From assembly GCA_017550645.1 (NCBI GenBank), contig JAFZOI010000013.1, positions 147,710-211,709 of the forward strand: a stretch of DNA of 64,000 nt, read 5' to 3'. Below, piece by piece: positions 27,781-34,936 of this stretch (within the stretch, counting starts at the first letter, position 1; each line of letters opens with the position of its first letter). The stretch is from Oscillospiraceae bacterium. GTDB taxonomy: Bacteria > Bacillota > Clostridia > Oscillospirales > Oscillospiraceae. The notes beneath the pieces were generated by a model. The model was not told the origin of the DNA, did not search any database, and saw only the letters and a program-made list of their open reading frames with translations. Made by a program: the position numbers and the translations under genes.

Positions 27781-29632
27781 GACCCTTCATATCCTCCGCT
27801 TCGTTTTTCCCGAAGGCTGAAATGGTGGCGGGCTGCCCTGAATGCATTCTTTGCAGGGCAAGCCGGAGCAGATCTCTGATTTCAAAGACGCTGTCTGCGC
27901 TTGAAACAGCTTTGCCGCAGGTATAAGAAATCTTGTATTCCTGATTCAGATTGTTGTATTTCGCGACCTGACGTCCGATCGCCTCCAAGATCACATCCAG
28001 CTTGTCGGACGAGCAATCCGGGAAGAAAGCGTAGAAAATGCCGTTGCCGTTATGCCCGACAAATCCGTACAGGTCGCCGAAGCTCTTCAGGATCATGGCA
28101 AAATCCTTCAGCACTTCATCGCCGGTTTCTCGCCCGAACTCACTTGACAGATCGCTCAGTGAATCCATCTTCAACGCCATGCATGCGAAATTCTCATTAA
28201 GGGCCTTGTCCGACCATTCGTCGATATACGCGTCACACTTGGCTCTGTTGGGCAGTTGAACCGTTTTGTCCACATAGCGGAAATAGTCGATAAAGTCGAG
28301 AGCTCTCCCCAGCAATATGGCTCCGACGACTCCAACCAACGCAAACAATACGATTGCGATCACAACGTACAATTTGAGATTCACAGCCGACTGGACGCTG
28401 ATGCTGCTGATCATCGCCAGATAATTCGCGCTCAGTTGGCGGTTCAGCTCATGCCCCGATTCTTCCACATACTGATAGTATTCCGTTGCCAGATTCGCAC
28501 AGTGATCGATCTTTTGACGGATCTCTTCGGGGGTGAAGGTTTTCCGCGTTTCCGTGCGAAGAGCGGTCCTAAATACGGACAGCAGGTATTCTTCGTGCTC
28601 CTTCTCGATCGTTTTTTGACGGATAATGATGTTGAGATCCACATATTCCCGGATCAGCCCGTCATACGTCGTTTCTTTATCGCCGCTTTCTTTATCGCGC
28701 TCCACATCCTTCAGGATGTACTCTGTACCGACGTCTCCGCCGCTTGAGCTGTGGTAATGGTAATCCATCAATTCCTTGTTGCGCTCACTGTAATTCTCGA
28801 TCAGATAGTTCAGGGAATCGGCACGTTCCTGACAGTTTTCGATATACAGCTGGAGATCTTCGCATTTTTCCGTCAGCCGGTTTATCAGCAAATCGATATC
28901 GTTTGTCTCCACATCGGTCAGGATATCGGCATATAAGCTCGGGATCTCATTATTATATAAAAAGTCGTAGATACGGTACAGATCATTGTACGAATATCCC
29001 GTTTCCACCGAGCGGAAATATGGATGTGAGGCTCTTTTGTCCAACAAATAATCCAGCACCTCAGAAACGGAATCCTCCAGTACCTGCGCGCTTTCTATAT
29101 AGTCGTAATCTCCTTCCGCGAGCACGGAAACGCCATTATTCGGCATCTGTTCCTCAACATATTTTTCGGCATAAAACTCGTAGTAGTTTTTTATGATCGC
29201 ATCCAACACGTTTCGGGCATATTCCTCGCCGGTCTCGTCGTCACCTATGTAATACACCCGGTACGTATCTGCGATGTAGGATGGTTCCTCACCCTTTTTC
29301 AGCAGCGCTTCATTCAGCGTCTGCTGCGCTTCCGAAATCACCTCTTCAACATAGCATTTGGAGCGGATGGCATCGATATTGGCTTGATATCCAAGATCCG
29401 TCAGGGCGGCGTCAATGACGGTCGAAGAGTATATTTCCTCAACATTCAAAGGACTTCCGTCCGGCGTATAGCCCTCTTTGGCCCCGTTGTTGGTGTACTG
29501 AATGACTGTTGATGCAATGTAGCGCTGCTGAGACTTTCCATAGAAAAGGATAGCTATAGCGCCGATGACGGACACGAGAAAGATCAGCAGACTGAATTGC
29601 TTCAGATAACGAAGCACACTGAATTTTCTCAT
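27737..29632 (-). CDS. Wzz-like polysaccharide copolymerase fused to a degenerate GGDEF domain
   Basis: 631 residues. Membrane segment 1 is at about 13-30. A long extracytoplasmic region rich in predicted helix/coiled coil (about 35-415) follows, then membrane segment 2 at about 420-442: a Wzz-type chain-length determinant layout. The cytoplasmic C-terminal domain (about 455-596) follows the GGDEF pattern: LPNRAK (460-465) for the LTGLPNRR block, MDSLSDL (489-495) for the first metal-binding block, and GRETGDEVL (500-508) for GHxxGDxxL. The GGDEF signature itself reads NGNGIF (528-533), so cyclase activity is unlikely. No BY-kinase motif is present. The gene's start overlaps the second Wzz gene's stop by four bases. 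Confidence 0.82.
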   Translation of the reverse strand: MRKFSVLRYLKQFSLLIFLVSVIGAIAILFYGKSQQRYIASTVIQYTNNGAKEGYTPDGSPLNVEEIYSSTVIDAALTDLGYQANIDAIRSKCYVEEVISEAQQTLNEALLKKGEEPSYIADTYRVYYIGDDETGEEYARNVLDAIIKNYYEFYAEKYVEEQMPNNGVSVLAEGDYDYIESAQVLEDSVSEVLDYLLDKRASHPYFRSVETGYSYNDLYRIYDFLYNNEIPSLYADILTDVETNDIDLLINRLTEKCEDLQLYIENCQERADSLNYLIENYSERNKELMDYHYHSSSGGDVGTEYILKDVERDKESGDKETTYDGLIREYVDLNIIIRQKTIEKEHEEYLLSVFRTALRTETRKTFTPEEIRQKIDHCANLATEYYQYVEESGHELNRQLSANYLAMISSISVQSAVNLKLYVVIAIVLFALVGVVGAILLGRALDFIDYFRYVDKTVQLPNRAKCDAYIDEWSDKALNENFACMALKMDSLSDLSSEFGRETGDEVLKDFAMILKSFGDLYGFVGHNGNGIFYAFFPDCSSDKLDVILEAIGRQVAKYNNLNQEYKISYTCGKAVSSADSVFEIRDLLRLALQRMHSGQPATISAFGKNEAEDMKGHAETRVTEKDSDAQ

Positions 29633-30975
29633 ACCTCTTTCCCCTTGTCAGAAACAAATTTGTATAGGAACACAACAATAAATGCAGCGAAAACGATCAT
29701 TATTGCATACAGGAGCGAGGGAAGGAGTCCGGTTTGCTCCGCAAAATCCGCGTTAACGTCGCTGAAGCCGATATAGTTGCGGGATTTTGAGCTCGAATAC
29801 GCGCTGTCCACCGCCTGAATATCCGAAGCGAGCGCCTCCAGCGACGCCTCCATCTCAAGGATCATTGCGTCGGCCTTTTCCGTCTTCGTCCGATTGGAGG
29901 AGCCTGCCTTCAGCTTTTCCGTCAGATAGCGGTTATACTCGATCTGTTTCAAGCGCTCCGCTGCGCCCGTAAGCTGTGCTTCTGCGTGCAATGCCATTTT
30001 GTCCATCCCTGTTTTGGTCTTGGACATATAATACTGGGTAGTCTCATCTTGGGTCGGGATCATGACTACAGCGCTCATGGCGGTATCATACATCTGAATC
30101 CCCTTAATGTCTTCTTCGTATGCGGCCATCATTTTGCTGTGCATCAGGCTATCCATGCGTATCTTGTAATCCAACATGCTGATAAGCCCTGTCTTGTCGT
30201 TCGCAATGCCGTTTTCAATAATATAGGAACGCAGTCTGGCAAGATCATATGAATAAAAGGTGCTCACACGTTGTTCCAGAGCGGAAAAGGTGATCCCGGT
30301 ATTCGGATCCTGAAAGTTTTTGCTTTCCCGCTCGCGAAGCTGCACGTAGTTTTCCATTTGACTGCACTTCAGCGCTAACAGGTCGACCTTCATCAGATAC
30401 TCATCATTGAATTTCAGATCGTCGACGTCGAAAGACAAGATGGAGTGGTTGAAGCCATAGTGCTCCACGAAGTATTCGCGGTAAGCCCTGCATAGGAGCG
30501 AAAGCATGTCTTCCGCGGTGATCCCGCCAAATGAACCGTTGTCGGTCACTCTGACAATATATGAGGTGCTGATATAATTGACGCTGCCGCTGATGCTTTT
30601 GTCATGCGTTGCCTGTACACTGACGCATTTGCTCAGTTCCTCCGGGGTCGTTTTGCCTTCTAGACCGGCGCAGTCGATCAGCCGCTCCATTACCTCGCCG
30701 CTCCTGATCTCGAAAATGTTGAACCGCGTCTGGTTGGGCGTCAGTCCTTTGGAGGCCTCCTCATAATCCAACGAAAGGATCGTGTCGGCTGTATGAAGGT
30801 TTCTGATATAGTGAAAGCCGCACAATGCCGCGAAAATGATCAGAAAGGAAACGAGAATGACGATCCTCCGCTTCCAAAACGCCTCAAGAGCATTATGCAG
30901 ACTGCGCCGCCCTTTGCCCCGACTACCGGCAGAAACCGTGTCTCCAGCCGTTCTCAATCTGTTTTTCTCTTTCAT
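29629..30975 (-). CDS. Second Wzz-like chain-length determinant protein
   Basis: 448 residues. A basic cytoplasmic N terminus (1-33), a membrane segment (about 34-52), an extracytoplasmic helical domain, and a C-terminal membrane segment (LLYAIMIVFAAFIVVFLYKF) before a short basic tail. There is no kinase or GGDEF domain. It probably forms a mixed copolymerase complex with the adjacent Wzz-GGDEF protein, to which it is translationally coupled. Assignment is from layout and context more than from sharp motifs. Confidence 0.72.
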   Translation of the reverse strand: MKEKNRLRTAGDTVSAGSRGKGRRSLHNALEAFWKRRIVILVSFLIIFAALCGFHYIRNLHTADTILSLDYEEASKGLTPNQTRFNIFEIRSGEVMERLIDCAGLEGKTTPEELSKCVSVQATHDKSISGSVNYISTSYIVRVTDNGSFGGITAEDMLSLLCRAYREYFVEHYGFNHSILSFDVDDLKFNDEYLMKVDLLALKCSQMENYVQLRERESKNFQDPNTGITFSALEQRVSTFYSYDLARLRSYIIENGIANDKTGLISMLDYKIRMDSLMHSKMMAAYEEDIKGIQMYDTAMSAVVMIPTQDETTQYYMSKTKTGMDKMALHAEAQLTGAAERLKQIEYNRYLTEKLKAGSSNRTKTEKADAMILEMEASLEALASDIQAVDSAYSSSKSRNYIGFSDVNADFAEQTGLLPSLLYAIMIVFAAFIVVFLYKFVSDKGKEV

Positions 30976-31073
30976 TGCCTATCTCCTTCTTGACTCTGGA
31001 TCAGTCTCTTGACAGGCTGCGTGGCATCCGTCTTCGACCGTCTTCCCGTATGGAGGCTGCGCCCTGAAAACGC

Positions 31074-31973
31074 TCAATACCGGTTTATATCGATCACAAC
31101 CAGTTCAGGCATGTTGTTGATCCGCGGCGGGAAGCGCTTGGAATCACCGAGTCCCGCGCTGATGATCAGAGTCTGCTGTTTGTCCAAAATGTATTTCCCC
31201 GCGGTGAATTTTGGGAGGAATCCTTCTTCGTTCGAATATATACCGCCAATGAACGGAAGGACCACGATCCCGCCGTGCACGTGTCCCGCGATACCAAGAT
31301 CGAAATCGTATCCGGACAGCTGCGTTTCAAACAGGATCGGGATATGAGCCATGAGAATGCAGTAAGCGGATGGATCGACGTCAGTTTTTTCCATGAATTC
31401 ACGTCCGCCGTATTCTTCGAATCCGTGTGCCGTACCTTCCACGCCTATCAGTTGAACGGTATCCTTACCGATCCGGATCTCTTCGACGGCATCGCGCAGC
31501 AGCTTCAACCCGGCGTTCTCGAATAGTACGGGCAGTTCTTTGTCGTTCCTGTAATAGATACGTTCGCTCTCGTGGTTGCCCAGAACGCCGTAACATGGCG
31601 CGATCTCCGTCAATGCTGACACGAGATCCAGCATGGGCCGGTAGTCATCTTCATCCCGGATGACCATGTCGCCCAAAAACAGGATAAGGTCAGGCTTAAG
31701 GGCCCGAAGGTCGGAAATCAGCGTTCCGTTGTTTTCTCCGTATTTCCGGTCGTGGATATCAGAGATGACAGCGATCCGAATGCCGTCGCTGACTTTCCGG
31801 GACGATTCCTGATAGAAGGTGATCCTGTAGTGTGTTTTTGTATAACGTCCGTAGAAGAACACCGCTGACCCGCTGATTAGCGCCAGCAGGAGCAGGACGA
31901 TCAAAACGCGAAGGAGGATTTTTCGTTTTTTCCTTGCCGGCTCCTTCGGCGCGGCTGTGGTCTTCGTCGTCAT
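31074..31973 (-). CDS. Membrane-anchored calcineurin-like metallophosphoesterase
   Basis: 299 residues. A basic N terminus and one membrane segment (about 20-40) precede the phosphoesterase domain. Its metal-binding blocks are VISDIHD, FLGDM, GNHE, an isolated His in MAHIP, and GHVHGG. The family (YkuE/LpxH-like) hydrolyses phosphoesters, often of lipids. I chose the ATG at 31973 with CCGGAG upstream over the in-frame GTG at 31997. It is the promoter-proximal gene of the glycan operon. A role in cleaving lipid-linked or polyol-phosphate intermediates is inference. Confidence 0.85.
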   Translation of the reverse strand: MTTKTTAAPKEPARKKRKILLRVLIVLLLLALISGSAVFFYGRYTKTHYRITFYQESSRKVSDGIRIAVISDIHDRKYGENNGTLISDLRALKPDLILFLGDMVIRDEDDYRPMLDLVSALTEIAPCYGVLGNHESERIYYRNDKELPVLFENAGLKLLRDAVEEIRIGKDTVQLIGVEGTAHGFEEYGGREFMEKTDVDPSAYCILMAHIPILFETQLSGYDFDLGIAGHVHGGIVVLPFIGGIYSNEEGFLPKFTAGKYILDKQQTLIISAGLGDSKRFPPRINNMPELVVIDINRY

Positions 31974-32191
31974 GGCTGTAGATTCTCCGGCTTTCACCTG
32001 ATGTTGTTATGCTCGTAGCTCCCGACCGTATCACGCGTGTAGATCGCATTCCTCACGTCATCGGAAGGAGAACCGGAACAGGCGGGACAATCTGACCCTT
32101 CAGACCCGTTTATCTATCAGTAAGATCAGACCTGATCCCGTCCCGACATGGTCATTCCTGAAGGTTTCGTTGACAGCAAAATACTAAAAAT

Positions 32192-32221
32192 ATTATATCA
32201 TATCGGAAAAGCTACAATCAA
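32192..32221 (-). promoter_or_regulatory. Promoter of the glycan operon with a long leader
   Basis: Minus strand: TTGATT (32221-32216), an 18-base spacer and TATAAT (32197-32192). The leader to the first ATG is about 210 bases with no gene in it. It contains several short inverted repeats, but I could not assign a known riboswitch or antitermination element. Confidence 0.65.
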
Positions 32222-32333
32222 GGAGAAGCTTACGGAAATATCGGCATTTGACATCGTCTTTATCTTGAGGAGCTGAACCGGCAAGGCCTGAATACTCCGG
32301 GAAAACGATGCGGGTCATATCCCCATCGGCTCC

Positions 32334-32508
32334 CGCCCTTCGGGCGGAACCGCCGAGGGATGACACGGGTGTCCGGGGATTGGCCAAGGTTCTTATTCAT
32401 GCTTTTATCCCAGCGGGGACTCGCCCGCCTGCGGGCGGGCCGTCTCGCGGCTCTGACGTGCCACCGGCACGTCATTCACTACCGCGAGTTCGAGTCCCCG
32501 CCTCGAAT
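32334..32508. repeat. Hairpin-rich branched palindromic element beside tRNA-Lys
   Basis: A first hairpin (CCGCCC/GGGCGG, 32334-32348) precedes a branched fold. The outer 11-bp stem GCGGGGACTCG (32413-32423) pairs with CGAGTCCCCGC (32491-32501). It encloses hairpin GCCCGC/GCGGGC (32423-32440) and a stem CTCGCGG (32444-32450)/CCGCGAG (32483-32489), which in turn contains GACGTGCC/GGCACGTC (32455-32473). 32409-32423 repeats 15 bases of tRNA-Lys exactly. No protein gene is credible here. It may be a structured RNA, a dispersed palindromic repeat or an integration scar. Confidence 0.55.
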
Positions 32509-32510
32509 GC

Positions 32511-32548
32511 AAATAACAAGACCGCCCAGATGGGCGGTCTTGTTATTT
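32511..32548 (-). terminator. Terminator of the tRNA operon
   Basis: An 18-bp perfect stem (32511-32528 with 32531-32548) abuts the encoded CCA of tRNA-Lys; its 3' arm on the minus strand is U-rich. Confidence 0.75.
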
Positions 32549-32560
32549 GGTGACCCAGCG
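32545..32560. repeat. Right border repeat within tRNA-Lys (attachment-site-like)
   Basis: Partner of 15954-15969 (15 of 16 bases). It covers the tRNA-Lys CCA end and 3' acceptor strand, the usual target of tyrosine-recombinase islands. Confidence 0.5.
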
Positions 32561-32623
32561 GGGACTCGAACCCCGGACACCCTGCTTAAAAGGCAGGTGC
32601 TCTGCCGCCTGAGCTACTGGGTC
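32548..32623 (-). tRNA. tRNA-Lys (UUU)
   Basis: 76 bases including encoded CCA. The acceptor GACCC pairs with GGGTC, the anticodon loop is CTTTTAA (anticodon TTT), and the T-loop is TTCGAGT. It is the last of five tRNAs in one minus-strand array, and its 3' end faces the glycan island. Confidence 0.97.
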
Positions 32624-32628
32624 TTATT

Positions 32629-32702
32629 TGGCTGGGATGGCAGGACTCGAACCTGCAATATCAGAGTCAAAGTCTGGTGTGTTGCCGTTACACTACATCC
32701 CA
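32629..32702 (-). tRNA. tRNA-Gln (UUG)
   Basis: 74 bases including CCA. The acceptor is TGGGAT/ATCCCA, the anticodon loop CTTTGAC (anticodon TTG), the discriminator G. It lies five bases from tRNA-Lys. Confidence 0.96.
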
Positions 32703-32730
32703 GTATCGCTGCAGGTCTCTGCCTTTTATT

Positions 32731-32766
32731 TTAATGAATTGCCCCTGAAAAGGGGCAATTCATTAA
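32731..32766 (-). other. Perfect 16-bp hairpin between tRNA-His and tRNA-Gln
   Basis: TTAATGAATTGCCCCT (32731-32746) pairs perfectly with 32751-32766 around a GAAA tetraloop on the plus strand (UUUC on the minus). There is no following U-tract in the tRNA direction, so it is more likely an RNA processing hairpin or a small palindromic insert than a terminator. Confidence 0.6.
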
Positions 32767-32771
32767 ATCTG

Positions 32772-32849
<78 letters not shown>

Positions 32850-32886
32850 GTATTCAATTCAAAGGCCCGGACGGGCCGCGATCTTT

Positions 32887-32963
32887 TGGCACGCCAAAAG
32901 GGATTCGAACCCCTGACCTACTGCTTAGAAGGCAGTTGCTCTATCCTGCTGAGCTATTGGCGC
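32887..32963 (-). tRNA. tRNA-Arg (UCU)
   Basis: 77 bases including CCA. The acceptor GCGCCAA pairs with TTGGCGT (one G-T pair), and the anticodon loop is CTTCTAA (anticodon TCT, reading AGA/AGG). Confidence 0.96.
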
Positions 32964-32977
32964 ATATAGGCGAATGC

Positions 32978-33051
32978 TGGAGCGGGTGATGAGAATCGAA
33001 CTCACGTACCCAGCTTGGAAGGCTGGTATTCTGCCATTGAATTACACCCGC
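32978..33051 (-). tRNA. tRNA-Gly (UCC)
   Basis: 74 bases including CCA. The acceptor is GCGGGTG/CACCCGC, the anticodon loop CTTCCAA (anticodon TCC), the T-loop TTCGATT. First gene of the five-tRNA array. Confidence 0.97.
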
Positions 33052-33068
33052 ACCTGAACCGCTTGACG

Positions 33069-33098
33069 ATAATAACACACCGCCGCCTCGATTGTCAA
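33069..33098 (-). promoter_or_regulatory. tRNA operon promoter
   Basis: Minus strand: TTGACA (33098-33093), an 18-base spacer and TATTAT (33074-33069), 18 bases upstream of tRNA-Gly. Confidence 0.75.
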
Positions 33099-33124
33099 TA
33101 GCTTTCGGGCTATCGGCGGTCTTT

Positions 33125-34189
33125 TTATGAGATTTCCGCGTCGCAGTAGCTGCAGCGGCGCTCCTCCCCTTCGCCGATGAAAAGCGCGGGAAGCTCGGGC
33201 TCAAACTTGGTGATGCATTTCGGGTTCCTGCAAAGCCCCTTCTGCTTTTCCGCAGGCGGCGCCTCAGGCTGTCTCGGAAGCTTGGACAGAGTCATGAGCA
33301 GGGCCATTCGGACGAACATGCCGTACCTCGCCTGCCTGAAATATGCCGCGCGCGGATCGGAATCGACGTCGGTTGCTATCTCGTCCACCCTCGGCAGGGG
33401 GTGCATGACGAGCATGTCCTTTTTGGCAAGCTGCATCTTCGCGGCGGTCAGGATATATACGCCCTTATTGCGCTCGTATTCGGCCGGATCCTCGAAGCGC
33501 TCGCGCTGGATGCGCGTCATATACAGCACGTCGAGCTGCGGAAGGCACGATTCGAGATTCGTGATCTCGATGAACTTCTGCCCGGACTGCTTGAGGAACG
33601 TCAGCATATAATTCGGCAGGGCCAGCTCGCGCGGGGAGATGAGATAATACGTCACGTTCTTGAATTTTGAGAGGCCGAGTATCAGCGAATGGACGGTCCG
33701 GCCGTTTCTCAGGTCGCCGCAGATGCCTACCTGCAGGCCGTCGACGCCGCCTCGATGAGCCGTGATCGTCGTGAGGTCGGCAAGGGTCTGCGTGGGGTGC
33801 ATATGCGCGCCGTCGCCTGCGTTGACGACGGGGACCTCCGAATACATCGACGCGGCGAGCGCCGAGCCCTCATAGGGGCTGCGCACAACGATGAGATCAG
33901 AGTATCCGGAGCACATGCGTATGGTGTCCATGAGCGTCTCGCCCTTGGAGGTCGAGGTCGCGCTCGGATTTGAGAAGCCGAAAACGCTGCCGCCGAGGCG
34001 CATCATCGCCGCCTGAAAGGAGAAATTCGTGCGCGTGCTCGGCTCGAAGAACAGCGTCGCCATGACCTTGCCGCGGCAGGCGTCGGAATAGTCGCCGGGA
34101 TGGTCCATTATATCGCGCGCAAGACGATAGAGATCGTTCCACTCGTCCATCGTCAGCGTCTCGATGCTGATAAGGTGCCTCAGCGCCAT
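33125..34189 (-). CDS. pyrB: Aspartate carbamoyltransferase catalytic chain with fused PyrI-type zinc tail
   Basis: 354 residues. Catalyses carbamoyl phosphate + aspartate to carbamoyl-aspartate in pyrimidine synthesis. The catalytic chain occupies about 1-305: carbamoyl-phosphate motif FEPSTRT (48-54), HPTQ (131-134), and MHPLPRVDEI near 262. A short Pro/Glu/Lys linker leads to a zinc module with Cys320, Cys325, Cys346 and Cys349 (CX4C, CX2C). This matches the C-terminal zinc domain of the PyrI regulatory chain, but PyrI's N-terminal nucleotide-binding domain is absent. The ATG at 34189 has GAGGAG upstream; a longer reading lacks support. Its leader is too short for a PyrR attenuator. Confidence 0.93.
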   Translation of the reverse strand: MALRHLISIETLTMDEWNDLYRLARDIMDHPGDYSDACRGKVMATLFFEPSTRTNFSFQAAMMRLGGSVFGFSNPSATSTSKGETLMDTIRMCSGYSDLIVVRSPYEGSALAASMYSEVPVVNAGDGAHMHPTQTLADLTTITAHRGGVDGLQVGICGDLRNGRTVHSLILGLSKFKNVTYYLISPRELALPNYMLTFLKQSGQKFIEITNLESCLPQLDVLYMTRIQRERFEDPAEYERNKGVYILTAAKMQLAKKDMLVMHPLPRVDEIATDVDSDPRAAYFRQARYGMFVRMALLMTLSKLPRQPEAPPAEKQKGLCRNPKCITKFEPELPALFIGEGEERRCSYCDAEIS

Positions 34190-34232
34190 TCGTTCTCCTC
34201 CTTCGTCCGGCGTTTCCTTTACGTTGAAAGCT

Positions 34233-34261
34233 ATTATAACAGCACGCGGCGCGGTATTCAA
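34233..34261 (-). promoter_or_regulatory. pyrB promoter
   Basis: Minus strand: TTGAAT (34261-34256), a 17-base spacer and TATAAT (34238-34233), about 44 bases upstream of the ATG. Confidence 0.75.
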
Positions 34262-34280
34262 GCAAAATTATCTCGTATTA

Positions 34281-34309
34281 TTGCCTTATTCGACGCCGCA
34301 TGCTATAAT
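34281..34309 (+). promoter_or_regulatory. Promoter of the DivIVA-like gene
   Basis: TTGCCT (34281-34286), a 17-base spacer and TATAAT (34304-34309), back to back with the pyrB promoter. Confidence 0.7.
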
Positions 34310-34357
34310 TTAAGGGCAAAAACGACACATATACTATGCCGGAGGAGGCTTGACGCC

Positions 34358-34936
34358 GTGAGTGACAAGAAATTCCGCAGCAGTCTTTTCGGCGGTTTCA
34401 ATCGCGACGACGTTGTAAAGTATATCGAGAAGGCGTCGGAAAAGACCGCCGAATACAGAGCAGAAAGCGTCAAATACCATGAGCTCGTCCTTGCAAATCA
34501 GAAGCTTCAGGACAAGTTCAACGCCCTGCAGAAAGAGTTCGGCGACCTCTCCGCCGAGGCGGACGCTCTTCGGGACGAGCTGCGCGGAAAGCAGGCTGAG
34601 ATCGAAGGGCTGCAGGCCCGACTCGAGCCCGCGGAAGCCGCAGCGGCCGAGTTCGAAGCGACGAAGGATCGCCTCGCCGAGATGGAGATAGCCGCGGCCA
34701 AGCGAGCCGCCGAGATAGAGCGCGAAGCGAAAGAGCAGGCCGACGCGGTCGCCGAAAAGTGCTCCAGAAGCCTCGATAAGCTCAAAGCCGAATACATCTC
34801 CGCGAGCGAGGACGCCGAGAGCACTGCCGCTCATCTTCTCAGCGAGGCTGAGCGCATCTCCCGCCGCATGACTACGCTCGGCGCGATGCTCGCGGACAGC
34901 GCGGACGCTTTTTCCGAGCTCGATTTCAGGCGCTGA
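34358..34936 (+). CDS. DivIVA-like coiled-coil protein
   Basis: 192 residues. The N terminus (FRSSLFGGFNRDDVVKYIEKASEK) resembles the DivIVA/GpsB membrane-curvature-binding head. Residues about 45-150 form a long Ala/Glu/Lys-rich coiled coil. No membrane segment. DivIVA-family proteins localise to poles and septa and recruit cell-division or wall enzymes. The GTG start is chosen from GGAGGAGG at 34341-34348. Its stop overlaps the next ATG by one base (TGATG), coupling it to an unrelated metabolic gene. Confidence 0.7.
   Translation: MSDKKFRSSLFGGFNRDDVVKYIEKASEKTAEYRAESVKYHELVLANQKLQDKFNALQKEFGDLSAEADALRDELRGKQAEIEGLQARLEPAEAAAAEFEATKDRLAEMEIAAAKRAAEIEREAKEQADAVAEKCSRSLDKLKAEYISASEDAESTAAHLLSEAERISRRMTTLGAMLADSADAFSELDFRR

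Noticed and set aside
32731..32766. Rho-independent terminator between tRNA-His and tRNA-Gln
   Set aside because: No U-tract follows the stem on the minus strand, and tRNA-Gln and tRNA-Lys downstream have no promoter of their own that I can see.
34190..34232. PyrR-type attenuator ahead of pyrB
   Set aside because: The leader is only about 40 bases, with no anti-terminator/terminator pair.
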